Below, in pieces: positions 27,053 to 36,835 of a stretch of 64,000 bases of DNA. Numbering within the stretch: position 1 is the stretch's first letter; the number at the start of each line of letters is the position of its first letter. Both the position numbers and the translations under genes were made by a program. Under the pieces are notes generated by a model, which ran no database searches, had not been told where the DNA came from, and was given only the letters and a program-made list of their open reading frames with translations. The stretch is from Comamonas sp. JUb58 (lineage in GTDB: Bacteria > Pseudomonadota > Gammaproteobacteria > Burkholderiales > Burkholderiaceae_C). Location of the stretch: contig NZ_SOAL01000023.1 of the NCBI RefSeq assembly GCF_004364775.1, positions 24,009 through 88,008 of the forward strand, given 5' to 3'.

Positions 27053-27667
27053 ATGCCCCACGCCCCCCTGCCCCACCACAACGCCGGCGCCGATGCCACC
27101 ACCGATGTGCTGGCCACCAAGCTGCGCCTGCTGCGGCGCAACGCCGATCTGACCCTGCAGCAGCTGAGCCAGCGCTGCGGCATCTCGGCTTCTGCCCTGT
27201 CCAAGATCGAGCACGGCCAGCTCTCGCCCACCTATGAAAAGATCGCGGCGCTCGCGCGCGGGCTGGATGTGGATGTGGGCGAGCTGTTCAGCCCGCTGCA
27301 GCAACCCGGCCTGCGCGCGCGGCGCAGCATCACCCGCCAGGGCGATGGCCTGGTGCACCGCACGCCGCAATATGTCTATGAGCTGCTGCATGCCGACCTG
27401 GCCGACAAGCGCTTTATTCCGCTGCTCACCACCATCAAGGCCCATGAGCGCAGCGCCTTTCCCCAGTTGCTGAGCCACGATGGCGAAGAAATGCTCTATG
27501 TGATGCGCGGCACCGTGGTCGTGCACACCGACAGCTATGCGCCGCTGGAGCTGGCTGCGGGCGACTCCTGCTATTTCGACAGCGTCATGGGCCATGCCTG
27601 CATCTCGGGCGGCGATGAGGATGCGCAGGTGCTGTGGATCTGCTCGCACACCACCATCAAGCCCTGA
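27053..27667 (+). CDS. XRE-family regulator with C-terminal cupin domain
   Basis: A 204-residue regulator. The XRE helix-turn-helix spans about residues 22-77 (LTLQQLSQRCGISASALSKIEHGQLSPTY in part), and the cupin domain occupies about 115-195 with HDGEEMLYVMRGTVVVHT and GDSCYFDSVMGHAC. Regulators of this form often control transport or catabolism of amines and amino acids from a divergent promoter. Here it faces the cyclodeaminase/MHS pair, with a palindrome between. The cupin may bind the inducer. A bidirectional terminator follows. Confidence 0.87.
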   Translation: MPHAPLPHHNAGADATTDVLATKLRLLRRNADLTLQQLSQRCGISASALSKIEHGQLSPTYEKIAALARGLDVDVGELFSPLQQPGLRARRSITRQGDGLVHRTPQYVYELLHADLADKRFIPLLTTIKAHERSAFPQLLSHDGEEMLYVMRGTVVVHTDSYAPLELAAGDSCYFDSVMGHACISGGDEDAQVLWICSHTTIKP

Positions 27668-27697
27668 ACCCGCTGCCCAGCAACCGGCAGCAGGCAT

Positions 27698-27731
27698 GAA
27701 AAAAGCGCCTGGCTTGCCAAGGCGCTTTTGC
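27698..27731. terminator. Bidirectional terminator between XRE gene and glnB
   Basis: AAAAGCGCCT and AGGCGCTTTT pair around a 9-nt loop, with A and T tracts on either side. Confidence 0.87.
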
Positions 27732-27751
27732 GGATGCAGCTGCGGTCTGGA

Positions 27752-28159
<408 letters not shown>

Positions 28160-28223
28160 TCAAGATTCCGCCTTCGGCACCTCCGGGGCCAAATCTCCAG
28201 CCAACGGCAGCATTGGCCCGTAG

Positions 28224-29681
28224 CTAGATGCCATCCAGACGCAGGTCCAGCCGGGCCGCCAGCGCCTGGCTTTGGGCATTGAGCCCCGTTACCTGCACCG
28301 CACTGCCATGCTTGCGCAGCCGCGCGCAGACCTTGGCGAGCGCCTGCACCGCCGTGATGTCCCAAAGATGCGCCTGGGCCATGTCGATGCGCACCGGCCG
28401 GCCCTCGATCTCGCGCACATCAAAGGCATCCACCAGCAGATCTGCCGAGGCAAAAAACACCTGGCCGCGCACGGCATAGAGCAGCTCGGCATCGCCGCTG
28501 CGCTGCATCTGCAGCAGCGTCGACACCTTGAACATGAAGAACACCCCGCTGAGCAGCACACCCACGGCCACACCGGCAGCGAGGTTGTGCGTGGCGATGG
28601 TGACCACCACGGTGGCCAGCATCACCAGGCTCGACAGCTTGGGATGTTTGAGCAGCGCGCGGGCCGATCCCCAGTCCAGGGTCGAGGCCGACACCATGAC
28701 CATGATCGCCACCAGCGCCACCACCGGCACCTGGGCCACCCAGGGCTTGAGCAGCACCATCAAGCCCAGCAGAAAGGCGCCGGCAAACAAAGTGGACAAG
28801 CGCCCGCGCCCGCCATAGCGCACATTGCTCACGCTCTGGCCGATCATGCCGCAGCCCGCAATGCCGCCAAAGCAGCTGGCCGCCACATTGGCCAGGCCCA
28901 GGCCGCTGCATTCGCGGTTCTTGGCGCTGGGGGTGTCGGTCTGCTCATCGACCACGCTGGCCGTCATCAAGGATTCGAGCAGGCCCACCATCGCAATGGC
29001 TAGCGCCGGCAGCGCAATCAGCTGCAGGGTCTGCAGAGAGAACGGCACATCGGGCAGCGCCCAACTGGGCAAGGTATCGGGCAGCAGGCCCAGGTCGGCC
29101 ACGGTCTTCAGGGGCAGGTCCAGCGCATGGGCCACGCCCGTCAACACCAGGATGCAGATCAGCGGCGACGGGACGGCCGTACTGATGCGCGGCAGGCCGT
29201 AGATGACCACCAGGCCCAGCGCCAGCATGGCCCAGGTGGCGCCATTGGCGCCCACCAGATGTGGCAACTGGGCCGCAAAAATAAGAATGGCCAGCGCATT
29301 GACAAAGCCGGTGCGCACCGAGCCGGAGACAAAGCGCAGCAGCACCCCCAGGCGCAGCCAGCCAAACAGCATCTGCATGGCGCCCGCCAGCAAGCCGGCG
29401 GCAAACAGGTACTGCACGCCATGGGCCTGCACCAGCGGCGCAGCCACCAGGGCCACCGAGCCCGCAGCGGCCGACACCATGGCCGGCCGCCCACCCACAA
29501 AAGCAATCACGATGCTGATGACAAAGGAGGCGAACAAGCCCACCGAGGGGTCCACACCGGCGACAAAGGAAAAGGCGATGACCTCGGGGATCAGCGCAAA
29601 GGTGGCGACCGCGCCGGCCATCAGCTCGCGCGGCACGCTCGGCGCCCACTGGGCGCGGAAATAATGCAGAAAAGGGGACAT
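28224..29681 (-). CDS. SulP-family anion carrier with STAS domain
   Basis: A 485-residue carrier with about 11-12 hydrophobic segments and a C-terminal STAS domain from about residue 395 (RIDMAQAHLWDITAVQAL). The first part has the SulP signature ELMAGAVATFALIPEVIAFS near residues 17-36. SulP proteins carry sulfate, bicarbonate or organic anions; this one could be any of them. The ATG at 29681 (MSPFLHYFRAQ) was chosen over a start 32 codons upstream. It lies between nadE and glnB on the same strand. The 293 bp up to nadE hold a small CCCGG/CCGGG hairpin near 29697 but no gene I can support. Confidence 0.85.
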   Translation of the reverse strand: MSPFLHYFRAQWAPSVPRELMAGAVATFALIPEVIAFSFVAGVDPSVGLFASFVISIVIAFVGGRPAMVSAAAGSVALVAAPLVQAHGVQYLFAAGLLAGAMQMLFGWLRLGVLLRFVSGSVRTGFVNALAILIFAAQLPHLVGANGATWAMLALGLVVIYGLPRISTAVPSPLICILVLTGVAHALDLPLKTVADLGLLPDTLPSWALPDVPFSLQTLQLIALPALAIAMVGLLESLMTASVVDEQTDTPSAKNRECSGLGLANVAASCFGGIAGCGMIGQSVSNVRYGGRGRLSTLFAGAFLLGLMVLLKPWVAQVPVVALVAIMVMVSASTLDWGSARALLKHPKLSSLVMLATVVVTIATHNLAAGVAVGVLLSGVFFMFKVSTLLQMQRSGDAELLYAVRGQVFFASADLLVDAFDVREIEGRPVRIDMAQAHLWDITAVQALAKVCARLRKHGSAVQVTGLNAQSQALAARLDLRLDGI

Positions 29682-29974
29682 GGCAAAGCCCGCACCCGGC
29701 AATACCGGGTACAGCTCCAAAAAAAGACGCAGGAATGGCGGCGGCGCAGGCAGGCTGCGCAATGCCGCGATCAACAAAAGCGAGGAAGGCGCGCTGCGCT
29801 ATGGCGGATTGAGCCGCGAGAAGCCCGACTGGCGCGTGGCCACCTGGCGCGCGATGCGTGCACGCACAAAGCTCAGAAAACGCGCAGCCCCCAGCCGCCC
29901 CGCGTCAGGCGCGAGGGGTGGGCAGGCACAGCGCATCAAAGGCATAGGCAAGGCGTGGGGAGCGGCCTGGCCGC

Positions 29975-31630
29975 TCAGCCCCGGAAACCATTGGTGATGG
30001 GGTAGCGCCAGTCGCGGCCAAAACCCCGGGCCGACAGGCGCGGGCCCACGGCGGCCTGGCGGCGCTTGTATTCGTTGATGCGGATCAGGCGCACTACCCG
30101 CTCCACATCGGCGCAGGGGTAGCCGGCAGCCACAATGCTGTCGATGTCGGCGTCCTGCTCCATGTAGCGCTCGATGATGGCATCCAGCACTTCATAGGGC
30201 GGCAGGCTGTCCTGGTCCTTCTGGTCCGGGCGCAGCTCGGCGCTGGGCGGGCGGGTGATGATGCGCTCGGGGATCGGGTTGCGGCCGGTGCCATAGGGGT
30301 CACGGGCATTGCGCCAGCGCGCCAGCTCAAACACGCGGGTCTTGGGCACATCGCGCAGCACCGCAAAGCCGCCGGCCATGTCGCCGTACAAGGTGCAGTA
30401 GCCGGTGGCCATCTCGCTCTTGTTGCCGGTGGTCAGCACGATGGAGCCAAACTTGTTCGACAAGGCCATCAGCAAGGTGCCACGGATACGGGCCTGCAGG
30501 TTTTCCTCGGTCGTGTCTTCGGCACGGTCGGCAAAATCATGCGCCAGTGCGGCCTTGAAGGCCTCGAACTGCGGCGCAATCGAGATCTCTTCATAAGCCA
30601 CCGACAGGCGCTCGGCCATCTCGCGCGCATCGATCCAGCTGATGTCGGCCGTATAGGGCGACGGCATCATCACCGTGCGCACCTTGTCGGCCCCCAGCGC
30701 ATCGACCGCAATCGCCAGCACCAGGGCCGAATCGATGCCGCCGGACAGGCCCAGCACCGCACCGGGAAAACCGGTCTTGCCCAGGTAATCGCGCACCGCC
30801 ACCACCAAGGCCTGCCACAGCTGCTGGTTGGTATCACCAGGCGCGGCGATGGGGCCAGACAACTGCAGGCCTGTGGCTGTGGCCTCGACCTGCAGCGACA
30901 GCAGATGTTCGTCAAAACCCGGCGCGCGGGCTGCTACCTGGCCATCGGCATTCAGCGCAAAGGAGTGGCCATCGAACACCAGCTCATCCTGCCCACCCAC
31001 CAGGTGGGCATAGACCAGCGGCAAACCGGTTTCGCGCGTGCGCTCGGCCAGCAAGGCCTCGCGGTGGCCGGGCTTGTCCATCTGGAACGGCGAGGCATTG
31101 ATGACAGCCAGCAGCTGCGCGCCCGCTGCCTTGGCCGCACGCGCGGGCTGGCTGGCCCAGGCGTCTTCACAGATCAGCAGGCCAATGCGGCTGCCCGCCA
31201 CCTCGAACACGCAGGTCTGCGAGCCTTCAACAAAGTAGCGGGTCTCGTCAAATTCACGGTAGTTGGGCAGCAGCTGCTTGCGGTAGCAGTCCAGCACCTG
31301 GCCGGCGCGCACCACACTGGCGGCGTTGTAGCAGCGGCCATGGGCAGCATGCTGCGCCGCCTGCGGGTGGCCCAGCACGACGGTCAGCTCCGGCCACTGC
31401 GTGCTGGCCTGCACCACCTGGGCCACCGCCGCATCGCAGGCCGCCAGGAACGAGGGGCGCTGGAACAGGTCTTCGGCGGCATAGCCGCAAATGCCCAGCT
31501 CGGGGGTCAGCAATAGCTGCACGCCCTGGGCAGCCGCCTGGGCCGCAGCATCAATGATCTTGCGGGCATTGCCCGGCATATCACCCACAACAAAGTTCAG
31601 CTGGGCGCTTGCGATGGAAAAATTGGACAT
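29975..31630 (-). CDS. nadE: Glutamine-dependent NAD+ synthetase
   Basis: Amidates nicotinate adenine dinucleotide using ammonia tunnelled from its own glutaminase. The 551-residue protein has an N-terminal nitrilase-like domain with the E44-K118-C154 triad (TPELGICGY, YRKQLLPNY, LLICEDAW) and a C-terminal synthetase domain with the ATP-pyrophosphatase motif SGGIDS at 296-301. The start MSNFSIASAQLNF was chosen on family grounds. Its downstream linkage to the P-II gene is a recurring betaproteobacterial pattern and links nitrogen status to NAD synthesis. Confidence 0.95.
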   Translation of the reverse strand: MSNFSIASAQLNFVVGDMPGNARKIIDAAAQAAAQGVQLLLTPELGICGYAAEDLFQRPSFLAACDAAVAQVVQASTQWPELTVVLGHPQAAQHAAHGRCYNAASVVRAGQVLDCYRKQLLPNYREFDETRYFVEGSQTCVFEVAGSRIGLLICEDAWASQPARAAKAAGAQLLAVINASPFQMDKPGHREALLAERTRETGLPLVYAHLVGGQDELVFDGHSFALNADGQVAARAPGFDEHLLSLQVEATATGLQLSGPIAAPGDTNQQLWQALVVAVRDYLGKTGFPGAVLGLSGGIDSALVLAIAVDALGADKVRTVMMPSPYTADISWIDAREMAERLSVAYEEISIAPQFEAFKAALAHDFADRAEDTTEENLQARIRGTLLMALSNKFGSIVLTTGNKSEMATGYCTLYGDMAGGFAVLRDVPKTRVFELARWRNARDPYGTGRNPIPERIITRPPSAELRPDQKDQDSLPPYEVLDAIIERYMEQDADIDSIVAAGYPCADVERVVRLIRINEYKRRQAAVGPRLSARGFGRDWRYPITNGFRG

Positions 31631-31828
31631 GGATGACTCGATGGCAAGGGGGCGGCGCACCAGGGCCACAAAGAGAGTGGGCGGGGCCCGCGCCCGGTGC
31701 AGCCAAAGAGTCTAGCCTACAAAGCCTCAGGCCTGCGCAGCGGCGCGCAAATCCCGCCAATCCGGGACAGCGGGCGCGGGCGGTTTGCAGGCAGAATCAG
31801 GCTTTTGCACCACTACCCGCAGCGTCCC

Positions 31829-32902
31829 ATGAACTTTGGCAGCGACAACCAAGCCGGCGTCTCCCCCCGCATCCTGCAAACCCTGGTGGAGGCCGCCAGC
31901 GGCATCCAGTCCGCCTACGGCAACGACGAATGGAGCCAGCGCGCCGAGCAGATGCTGGGCGAGGCCTTTGGCACCCCGGTGAAAGTGTTCTTCGTCACCA
32001 CCGGCACGGCGGCCAACTGCCTGGCGCTGTCCACCATCGCCCAACCCTGGAACGCCGTGGTCTGCCACAACATGGCCCATATCGCGGTCGATGAGAACAG
32101 CGCCCCGGCGCTCTTCACCGGCGGCGCCAGCCTGCTGCCGATGGCCACGGGCAACGGCAAGATCAGCGCCGACGACCTGGCCGCCTTTGTGGAACGCACC
32201 CCCCATGACGCGCCCCACAACATGGTGATCAGCGGTCTGAGCATCTCCCAGGTGACCGAGAACGGCCTGGTCTACCAGCCGCAAGAGATTGCCGCACTGG
32301 CCGCCCAGGCGCATGCGCTGGGCCTGCGCCTGCATATGGATGGCGCGCGCCTGGCCAATGCCATCGCCGCGCTGCAATGCCACCCCGGTGATATTACCTG
32401 GCGCGCCGGTGTCGATGTGCTGAGCCTGGGCGCCTCCAAGAACGGCGCGTTGATGGCCGAGGCGGTGGTGTTCTTCGACCAGGCACTGGCCCAGAACTTC
32501 TCGCTGCGCATCAAGCGCAGCGGCCAGCTGGTGTCCAAGAGCCGCACCATCGGCGCGCAGTTCTGCGCCTGGCTGGAGGGCGGCCACTGGATGGAGCTGG
32601 CCCGCCATGCCAATGCGATGGCGGCCAAGCTGTCGGCCGCGCTGGTCGCCACGCCCGGCGTGCGCCTGAGCTGGCCCACGCAGGCCAATGAAGTGTTTGT
32701 GCTAATGCGCATTGCGCTCTATGAGCAGCTGCGCGCCCAGGGCGTGCGCTGCTCCGACTGGTACGCCACCAGCGTGCCGGCCGGCACCCAGCTGCAGGCG
32801 GGCGAGGTGGTGGTGCGCTTTGTCACCTCCTGGTCCAGCAGCGACGAGGAGATCGCCGCGTTGATGGACCTGGTGCACAGCCACCAGCGCAAAGCCGCAT
32901 AA
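31829..32902 (+). CDS. Low-specificity L-threonine aldolase (beta-eliminating lyase family)
   Basis: A 357-residue PLP enzyme that cleaves threonine or allo-threonine to glycine and acetaldehyde. The conserved MDGARLANA places the PLP-contacting aspartate at D171, and LSLGASKNGALMAEAVVF puts the Schiff-base lysine at K204; this is the Pseudomonas-type aldolase rather than the E. coli LtaE type. The ATG at 31829 was chosen because the in-frame upstream residues are arginine-rich and not family-like. It is divergent from nadE and 43 bp from the next gene. Confidence 0.87.
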   Translation: MNFGSDNQAGVSPRILQTLVEAASGIQSAYGNDEWSQRAEQMLGEAFGTPVKVFFVTTGTAANCLALSTIAQPWNAVVCHNMAHIAVDENSAPALFTGGASLLPMATGNGKISADDLAAFVERTPHDAPHNMVISGLSISQVTENGLVYQPQEIAALAAQAHALGLRLHMDGARLANAIAALQCHPGDITWRAGVDVLSLGASKNGALMAEAVVFFDQALAQNFSLRIKRSGQLVSKSRTIGAQFCAWLEGGHWMELARHANAMAAKLSAALVATPGVRLSWPTQANEVFVLMRIALYEQLRAQGVRCSDWYATSVPAGTQLQAGEVVVRFVTSWSSSDEEIAALMDLVHSHQRKAA

Positions 32903-32945
32903 CCTGCCCCCTGCAGCGGCGCGGCAGGCAGACCACAATCGGGCC

Positions 32946-34172
32946 ATGACCTCGCTGCCCGCTGACCCCACGCCCGCACCCCACCCCGGCCCCAGCCTGG
33001 AGCTGCGCATTCTGCCCAGCATGGCGGAGTTCGATGGCCCCGCCTGGGATGGGCTGCTGGCCGTGCAGCAGCGCCCCACCCCCTTCATGCGCCACGCCTA
33101 TCTGCAGGCGTTGGAGGACAGCGGCAGCGCGACTGTGGAGAGTGGCTGGCAACCTTGCCACCTGAGCCTGTGGCAGGACGACACGCTGGTGGGCGCCTGC
33201 CCCATGTACCTCAAAAGCCATTCCTACGGCGAGTACGTGTTTGACTTTGCCTGGGCGCGGGCCTATGCCGAGCATGGCCTGGATTACTTCCCCAAGGCGG
33301 TCATCGCCGTGCCCTTTACCCCCGTGCCCGGCAGCCGCCTGCTGGTGGCCGATGACCGCTTTCGCGCGCCCTTGCTGCATGCCGCCACCCAGTTTTGCGA
33401 GCAGCAGGAGATCTCGTCGCTGCACCTGCTGTTTGGTGCTGCGCCCGATCTGCAGGCGGCGGATGACATTGCGCTGATGCAGCGCGAGAACGTGCAGTTC
33501 CACTGGCGCAACCGCGATGCTGCGCAGGCCGGCGATGCCAGGCCCTATGCCGACTTTGATGATTTTCTGGCTGAGCTGCAGCAGGACAAGCGCAAGAAGA
33601 TTCGGCAGGAGCGGCGCAAGGTGCAGACAGCCGGCGTTAGCTTCCGCCATGCCTGCGGCAGCCAGATCAGCGCAGCGGATTGGGACTTCTTCTACCAGTG
33701 CTATGAGCGCACCTATCTGGAGCATGGCAACGCGCCTTACCTGACCCCGGCCTTCTTTGCCGCGATGCGTACCGAGATGGCAGAGAACTGGTTGCTCTTT
33801 ATCGCCGAGCGCGAGGGCCGCCCCATTGCCGCCAGCCTGATCGCCATCGATGCGCCAGGCAGCGGGCCGCGCCACGCCTATGGCCGCTACTGGGGTGCGC
33901 TGGAGCGGGTGGACTGCCTGCACTTTGAGGCCTGCTACTACCAGCCCATTGAATGGTGCATACGCCATGGCCTGCAGTGCTTTGAAGGCGGCGCGCAGGG
34001 CGAGCACAAGATGGCGCGCGCCCTCATGCCGGTGCGCACCCCCAGCGCCCACTGGCTGGCCCATGCCGGCTTTGCCCAGGCGGTGGAGCGCTACCTGGCG
34101 CGCGAATCACAAGGCATGGCCGAGTACCAGCGCGCGCTGCAGGACCACAGCCCGCTCAAACACTCGCCATAA
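32946..34172 (+). CDS. FemAB-like GNAT protein (PF04339 type)
   Basis: A 408-residue protein of the peptidoglycan-recognition/FemAB-like acyltransferase family, formed of two GNAT-fold halves. Recognisable parts are RPTPFMRHAYLQALE near residues 42-56, CPMYLKSHSYGEYVFD near 79-94, QDKRKKIRQERRKV near 215, and the C-terminal half with RYWGALERVDCLHFEACYYQ near 318 and GAQGEHK near 351. Members are widespread in proteobacteria but without a settled substrate. It starts 43 bp past the aldolase stop, possibly an operon. Confidence 0.82.
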   Translation: MTSLPADPTPAPHPGPSLELRILPSMAEFDGPAWDGLLAVQQRPTPFMRHAYLQALEDSGSATVESGWQPCHLSLWQDDTLVGACPMYLKSHSYGEYVFDFAWARAYAEHGLDYFPKAVIAVPFTPVPGSRLLVADDRFRAPLLHAATQFCEQQEISSLHLLFGAAPDLQAADDIALMQRENVQFHWRNRDAAQAGDARPYADFDDFLAELQQDKRKKIRQERRKVQTAGVSFRHACGSQISAADWDFFYQCYERTYLEHGNAPYLTPAFFAAMRTEMAENWLLFIAEREGRPIAASLIAIDAPGSGPRHAYGRYWGALERVDCLHFEACYYQPIEWCIRHGLQCFEGGAQGEHKMARALMPVRTPSAHWLAHAGFAQAVERYLARESQGMAEYQRALQDHSPLKHSP

Positions 34173-34328
34173 GCCCTGCCCAAGTTGTAATTAATTTTGT
34201 CGCTCCTGCACGGCGCCTTGCGGCTGTCGGCGAAGCCGCACAGCAAGCACAAGGCTGCACTGACAAGGCCGGGCACTGCGGCTACGCACAATGGCTACAC
34301 CTTAACCAAGCACGCAAGGAGTGACACC

Positions 34329-34526
34329 ATGAACAAGGACCAAGTCGTAGGCAAGATCAAGGACCTCGCAGGCGAAGCACAAGCCGGCGTCGGCAAGGCC
34401 ATCAACAGCCCCAGCCAGGTTGCCAAGGGCAAGGCGCTGGAAGCAGAAGGCGAAATCCAGAAGAAAGCCGGCGATGTGAAAGAGGCGCTGAAGGATGCCG
34501 CAGACGCAGCCAAGAAGCGCCTCTGA
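34329..34526 (+). CDS. CsbD-like stress protein
   Basis: A 65-residue CsbD-family protein (MNKDQVVGKIKDLAGEAQ at the start), Lys/Ala-rich and predicted helical, followed by a lysine-rich C-terminus. CsbD proteins are induced by general stress and have no known activity. AAGGAG precedes the ATG by about 8 nt, which supports this start over an in-frame upstream one. There is no partner gene. Confidence 0.87.
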   Translation: MNKDQVVGKIKDLAGEAQAGVGKAINSPSQVAKGKALEAEGEIQKKAGDVKEALKDAADAAKKRL

Positions 34527-34651
34527 GCCTGATCGACCCTCGGGGTGTAACAGCGAGCTGGATGAACGTCACTAACACATACAAATTACCGACATTCAGG
34601 CGCTCAATTTAAGGCAATATAAGCCTATTGATTCAACCGAACCCCTCCTTG

Positions 34652-34679
34652 GCCAGCATTCGTTGCTGGCATTTTTTTG
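34652..34679 (+). terminator. Terminator downstream of csbD-like gene
   Basis: GCCAGCA and TGCTGGC flank a 5-nt loop and are followed by ATTTTTTT. It is 125 bp past the CsbD stop, leaving an unusually long AT-rich 3' segment with no gene. Confidence 0.75.
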
Positions 34680-34775
34680 CCCGCAGCAAAGGTGCAGGCA
34701 GCGCCAAGACCGCCTGCACGGACTGTGCAGACATGCCAGCAATCGACGCGAAAAAAGAGACCGGGAAAGAGTGAA

Positions 34776-35462
34776 TCAGGCGGCTTGCGCCTGCACCGGT
34801 GCCAAGGCCGCCAGGGCGCCCAGCAAGGCCCAGCCCAGCGGCCATTCGCCATGGCCCGATTCCACATTGATATGGCCGGCCGAGGGCACACGCACAAAGG
34901 TGCTGCCCCAGCTTTTGGCATAGGCGCTGGCCATGCGGATGGGGCAATAGGGATCATTGCTGCTGGCCGCCACAATGCTGGCAAAGGGCAGCGGGTTGGC
35001 AGGCACGGGCGTGAAGTCTTCAAACAGCGCGCGGCGTTCCGGATCAGCCGGCGCCACAAACAAGGCACCGGCAATAAGGCCTGTTTGCTTGTCGCGCAAC
35101 TGCTCGACCGCATGCACGCTGGCAATGCAGCCCAGCGAATGCGCCACCAGGATGACCGGGTGCGGGGCGGCCGCAATGGCCTCCTCCACACTCGCCACCC
35201 AGGGACTGCGGTGGGGTTGCAGCCAGTCCTCTTGCTCCACGCGCAAGGCACCAGCAATGCGCTCGGCCCAGAGGCTTTGCCAGTGGCCGGGGGCGGAGTT
35301 GCGCCAGCCCGGCACGATCACCACCGAGACCGGTGAACCCGTCTCGGCTTCACCGCGCCAGCCCGGCAGCACAGGCCGCTGGCCATTAAGCTGTGCGGCC
35401 GCAATGGCCGCATGGCGTGGCGGGGTGGAGGGATTGATCGTGACAAGACAGGCACCGGACAT
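34776..35462 (-). CDS. RBBP9/YdeN-family serine hydrolase
   Basis: A 228-residue small alpha/beta hydrolase. Its motifs are VIVPGWRNSAPGHWQ near residues 48-62, the nucleophile elbow AHSLG with S109, SSNDPYCP with the catalytic aspartate, and SAGHINVESGHGEWP with the histidine. This matches the RBBP9/YdeN family, whose bacterial substrates are unknown. It has an N-terminal extension of about 40 residues before the fold. A dispersed repeat lies upstream, between it and the LysR gene. Confidence 0.85.
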   Translation of the reverse strand: MSGACLVTINPSTPPRHAAIAAAQLNGQRPVLPGWRGEAETGSPVSVVIVPGWRNSAPGHWQSLWAERIAGALRVEQEDWLQPHRSPWVASVEEAIAAAPHPVILVAHSLGCIASVHAVEQLRDKQTGLIAGALFVAPADPERRALFEDFTPVPANPLPFASIVAASSNDPYCPIRMASAYAKSWGSTFVRVPSAGHINVESGHGEWPLGWALLGALAALAPVQAQAA

Positions 35463-35561
35463 GCATGCATTGTCAAAGCAGGCTCTTAGATCAACAACGA
35501 CTATTTTTTAGTATTGTTATTTCCAAAAATAATATATAGATGATGTTGTCGACTCAGGATG

Positions 35562-35710
35562 CTCTGCAAAACCCTCGCCCAGCGGGATGGACGCGGATCG
35601 GGATGAGGCGCAAGGCGTCTTTTGCAGTCAATAGTGAGCTATTGACAAGGAAGACAACGCAGCGGATCGCCCGAGCCCGCGTTCAGACCACGGCAGGGAG
35701 TTTTGCAGAG
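35562..35710. repeat. Short inverted-end intergenic repeat, element B
   Basis: A 149-bp segment bounded by CTCTGCAAAAC (35562-35572) and its complement GTTTTGCAGAG (35700-35710), with weaker pairing just outside and inside. The middle holds CAATAGTGAGCTATTG, a small palindrome resembling the CAATAG...CTATTG core of the larger element at 39714-40005. It lies immediately 3' of the LysR gene. It looks like a non-coding repeat of the kind dispersed in Comamonadaceae. Confidence 0.55.
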
Positions 35711-35715
35711 GGTCC

Positions 35716-36642
35716 TTAGGTTCCATCGGTTTGACCGATGCGCTGCAGCGGCAGGTTCTCGCCCATGAAGTCCAGAAACGCCCGCTGCGCCGGCGCCATA
35801 TTGCGGCGCGAAACAAAGGCCGCATGCAGAATGCCTTCCGGGATGCTCCAGCCCGCCAGCAGCTCGACCAGATCGCCATTGGCGACCTCGTCGCGCACCA
35901 TGGCGGCGGGCATCCAGCAGGCGCCAATGCCGTCGAGCACCGCGTATTTCAGGGTCACCAGGTCATCGGCCACATAGCGGGCCTGGTGGTGGATGGTCAC
36001 ATGCTCGCCTTCAGGGCCCACCAGCTGCAAGGTGCTGTTGCCATCGGCGCTGGTCAGCGACATGGTCGGGATCTTGCTACCCAGGTCCTGCGGGGTTTGC
36101 GGCACGCCGTGCACGGCCAGCAGATCGGGGCTGGCCACCAGGCGCTGGCGCGTCATGCCCAGGCGCTTGACGACCAGGCTGCCGCTGTCATTGAGGTTGG
36201 CGCGCACCCGCAACGCCACATCAATGCCCTCGTCGATCAGGTTGATGGTGCGGTTGGTGACCAGCATCTCGATGCGCACCTTGGCATAGGTGCGCAAAAA
36301 CGCCGGCAGCAGCTTGCCTACCGCGCCCTGGGCCAGGGTCACCGGGCAGGACACCCGCACCGTGCCCGAGGGCTCGCGCTGGGTCTGCTCCATCTCGGCC
36401 TGGGCATTCTGCGCCGCCTCTCGGGCGGTCTGGGCATGGCGCAAAAAGGTCTCACCGGCATCGGTCAACGACAGCCTGCGCGTCGTGCGCTGCAGCAGCC
36501 GCACGCCCAGTTGCGCCTCCAGATCGGCTATGCGGCGCGACAGGCGCGACTTGGGCACCCCCAGCGCGCGGCCTGCCGCAGCAAAGCCGCCGCGCTCGAC
36601 CACTTCGGCAAAGTAGTACATGTCGTTGAGGTCGTATTTCAT
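35716..36642 (-). CDS. LysR-family transcriptional regulator
   Basis: A 308-residue LysR regulator. The N-terminal helix-turn-helix is at about residues 8-65 ([21 protein letters not shown]), joined by a linker helix to a periplasmic-binding-like effector domain (about 90-300). It belongs to the CrgA/AaeR-like group by its [14 protein letters not shown] start. It is divergent from the azoreductase gene with an inverted repeat between, so it probably controls that gene, perhaps in response to quinones or other electrophiles. Confidence 0.9.
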   Translation of the reverse strand: MKYDLNDMYYFAEVVERGGFAAAGRALGVPKSRLSRRIADLEAQLGVRLLQRTTRRLSLTDAGETFLRHAQTAREAAQNAQAEMEQTQREPSGTVRVSCPVTLAQGAVGKLLPAFLRTYAKVRIEMLVTNRTINLIDEGIDVALRVRANLNDSGSLVVKRLGMTRQRLVASPDLLAVHGVPQTPQDLGSKIPTMSLTSADGNSTLQLVGPEGEHVTIHHQARYVADDLVTLKYAVLDGIGACWMPAAMVRDEVANGDLVELLAGWSIPEGILHAAFVSRRNMAPAQRAFLDFMGENLPLQRIGQTDGT

Positions 36643-36707
36643 GGTCAGAGGCAGCGTGGGCGCGGTCTGCGCGGGCAGAAGGGCGGCAAAAAAGTCTGCC
36701 CATCATA

Positions 36708-36723
36708 GTTCTAAAAATAGAAC
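36708..36723. promoter_or_regulatory. LysR-type operator between lysR and azoR
   Basis: GTTCTA-AAAA-TAGAAC is a 6-bp inverted repeat with the T-N11-A form of LysR sites, lying 66 bp before the LysR ATG and 113 bp before azoR. Confidence 0.6.
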
Positions 36724-36835
36724 AATCCAACCCAATTCCACCCCTCAATCCGGCGCGTTCAAAGTGTCAGAATTCAGCCATTGGCAAAAATGCTGCGGGT
36801 GCAGCAAAAGCCGTCACCTGTTTGAAGGACTGACC

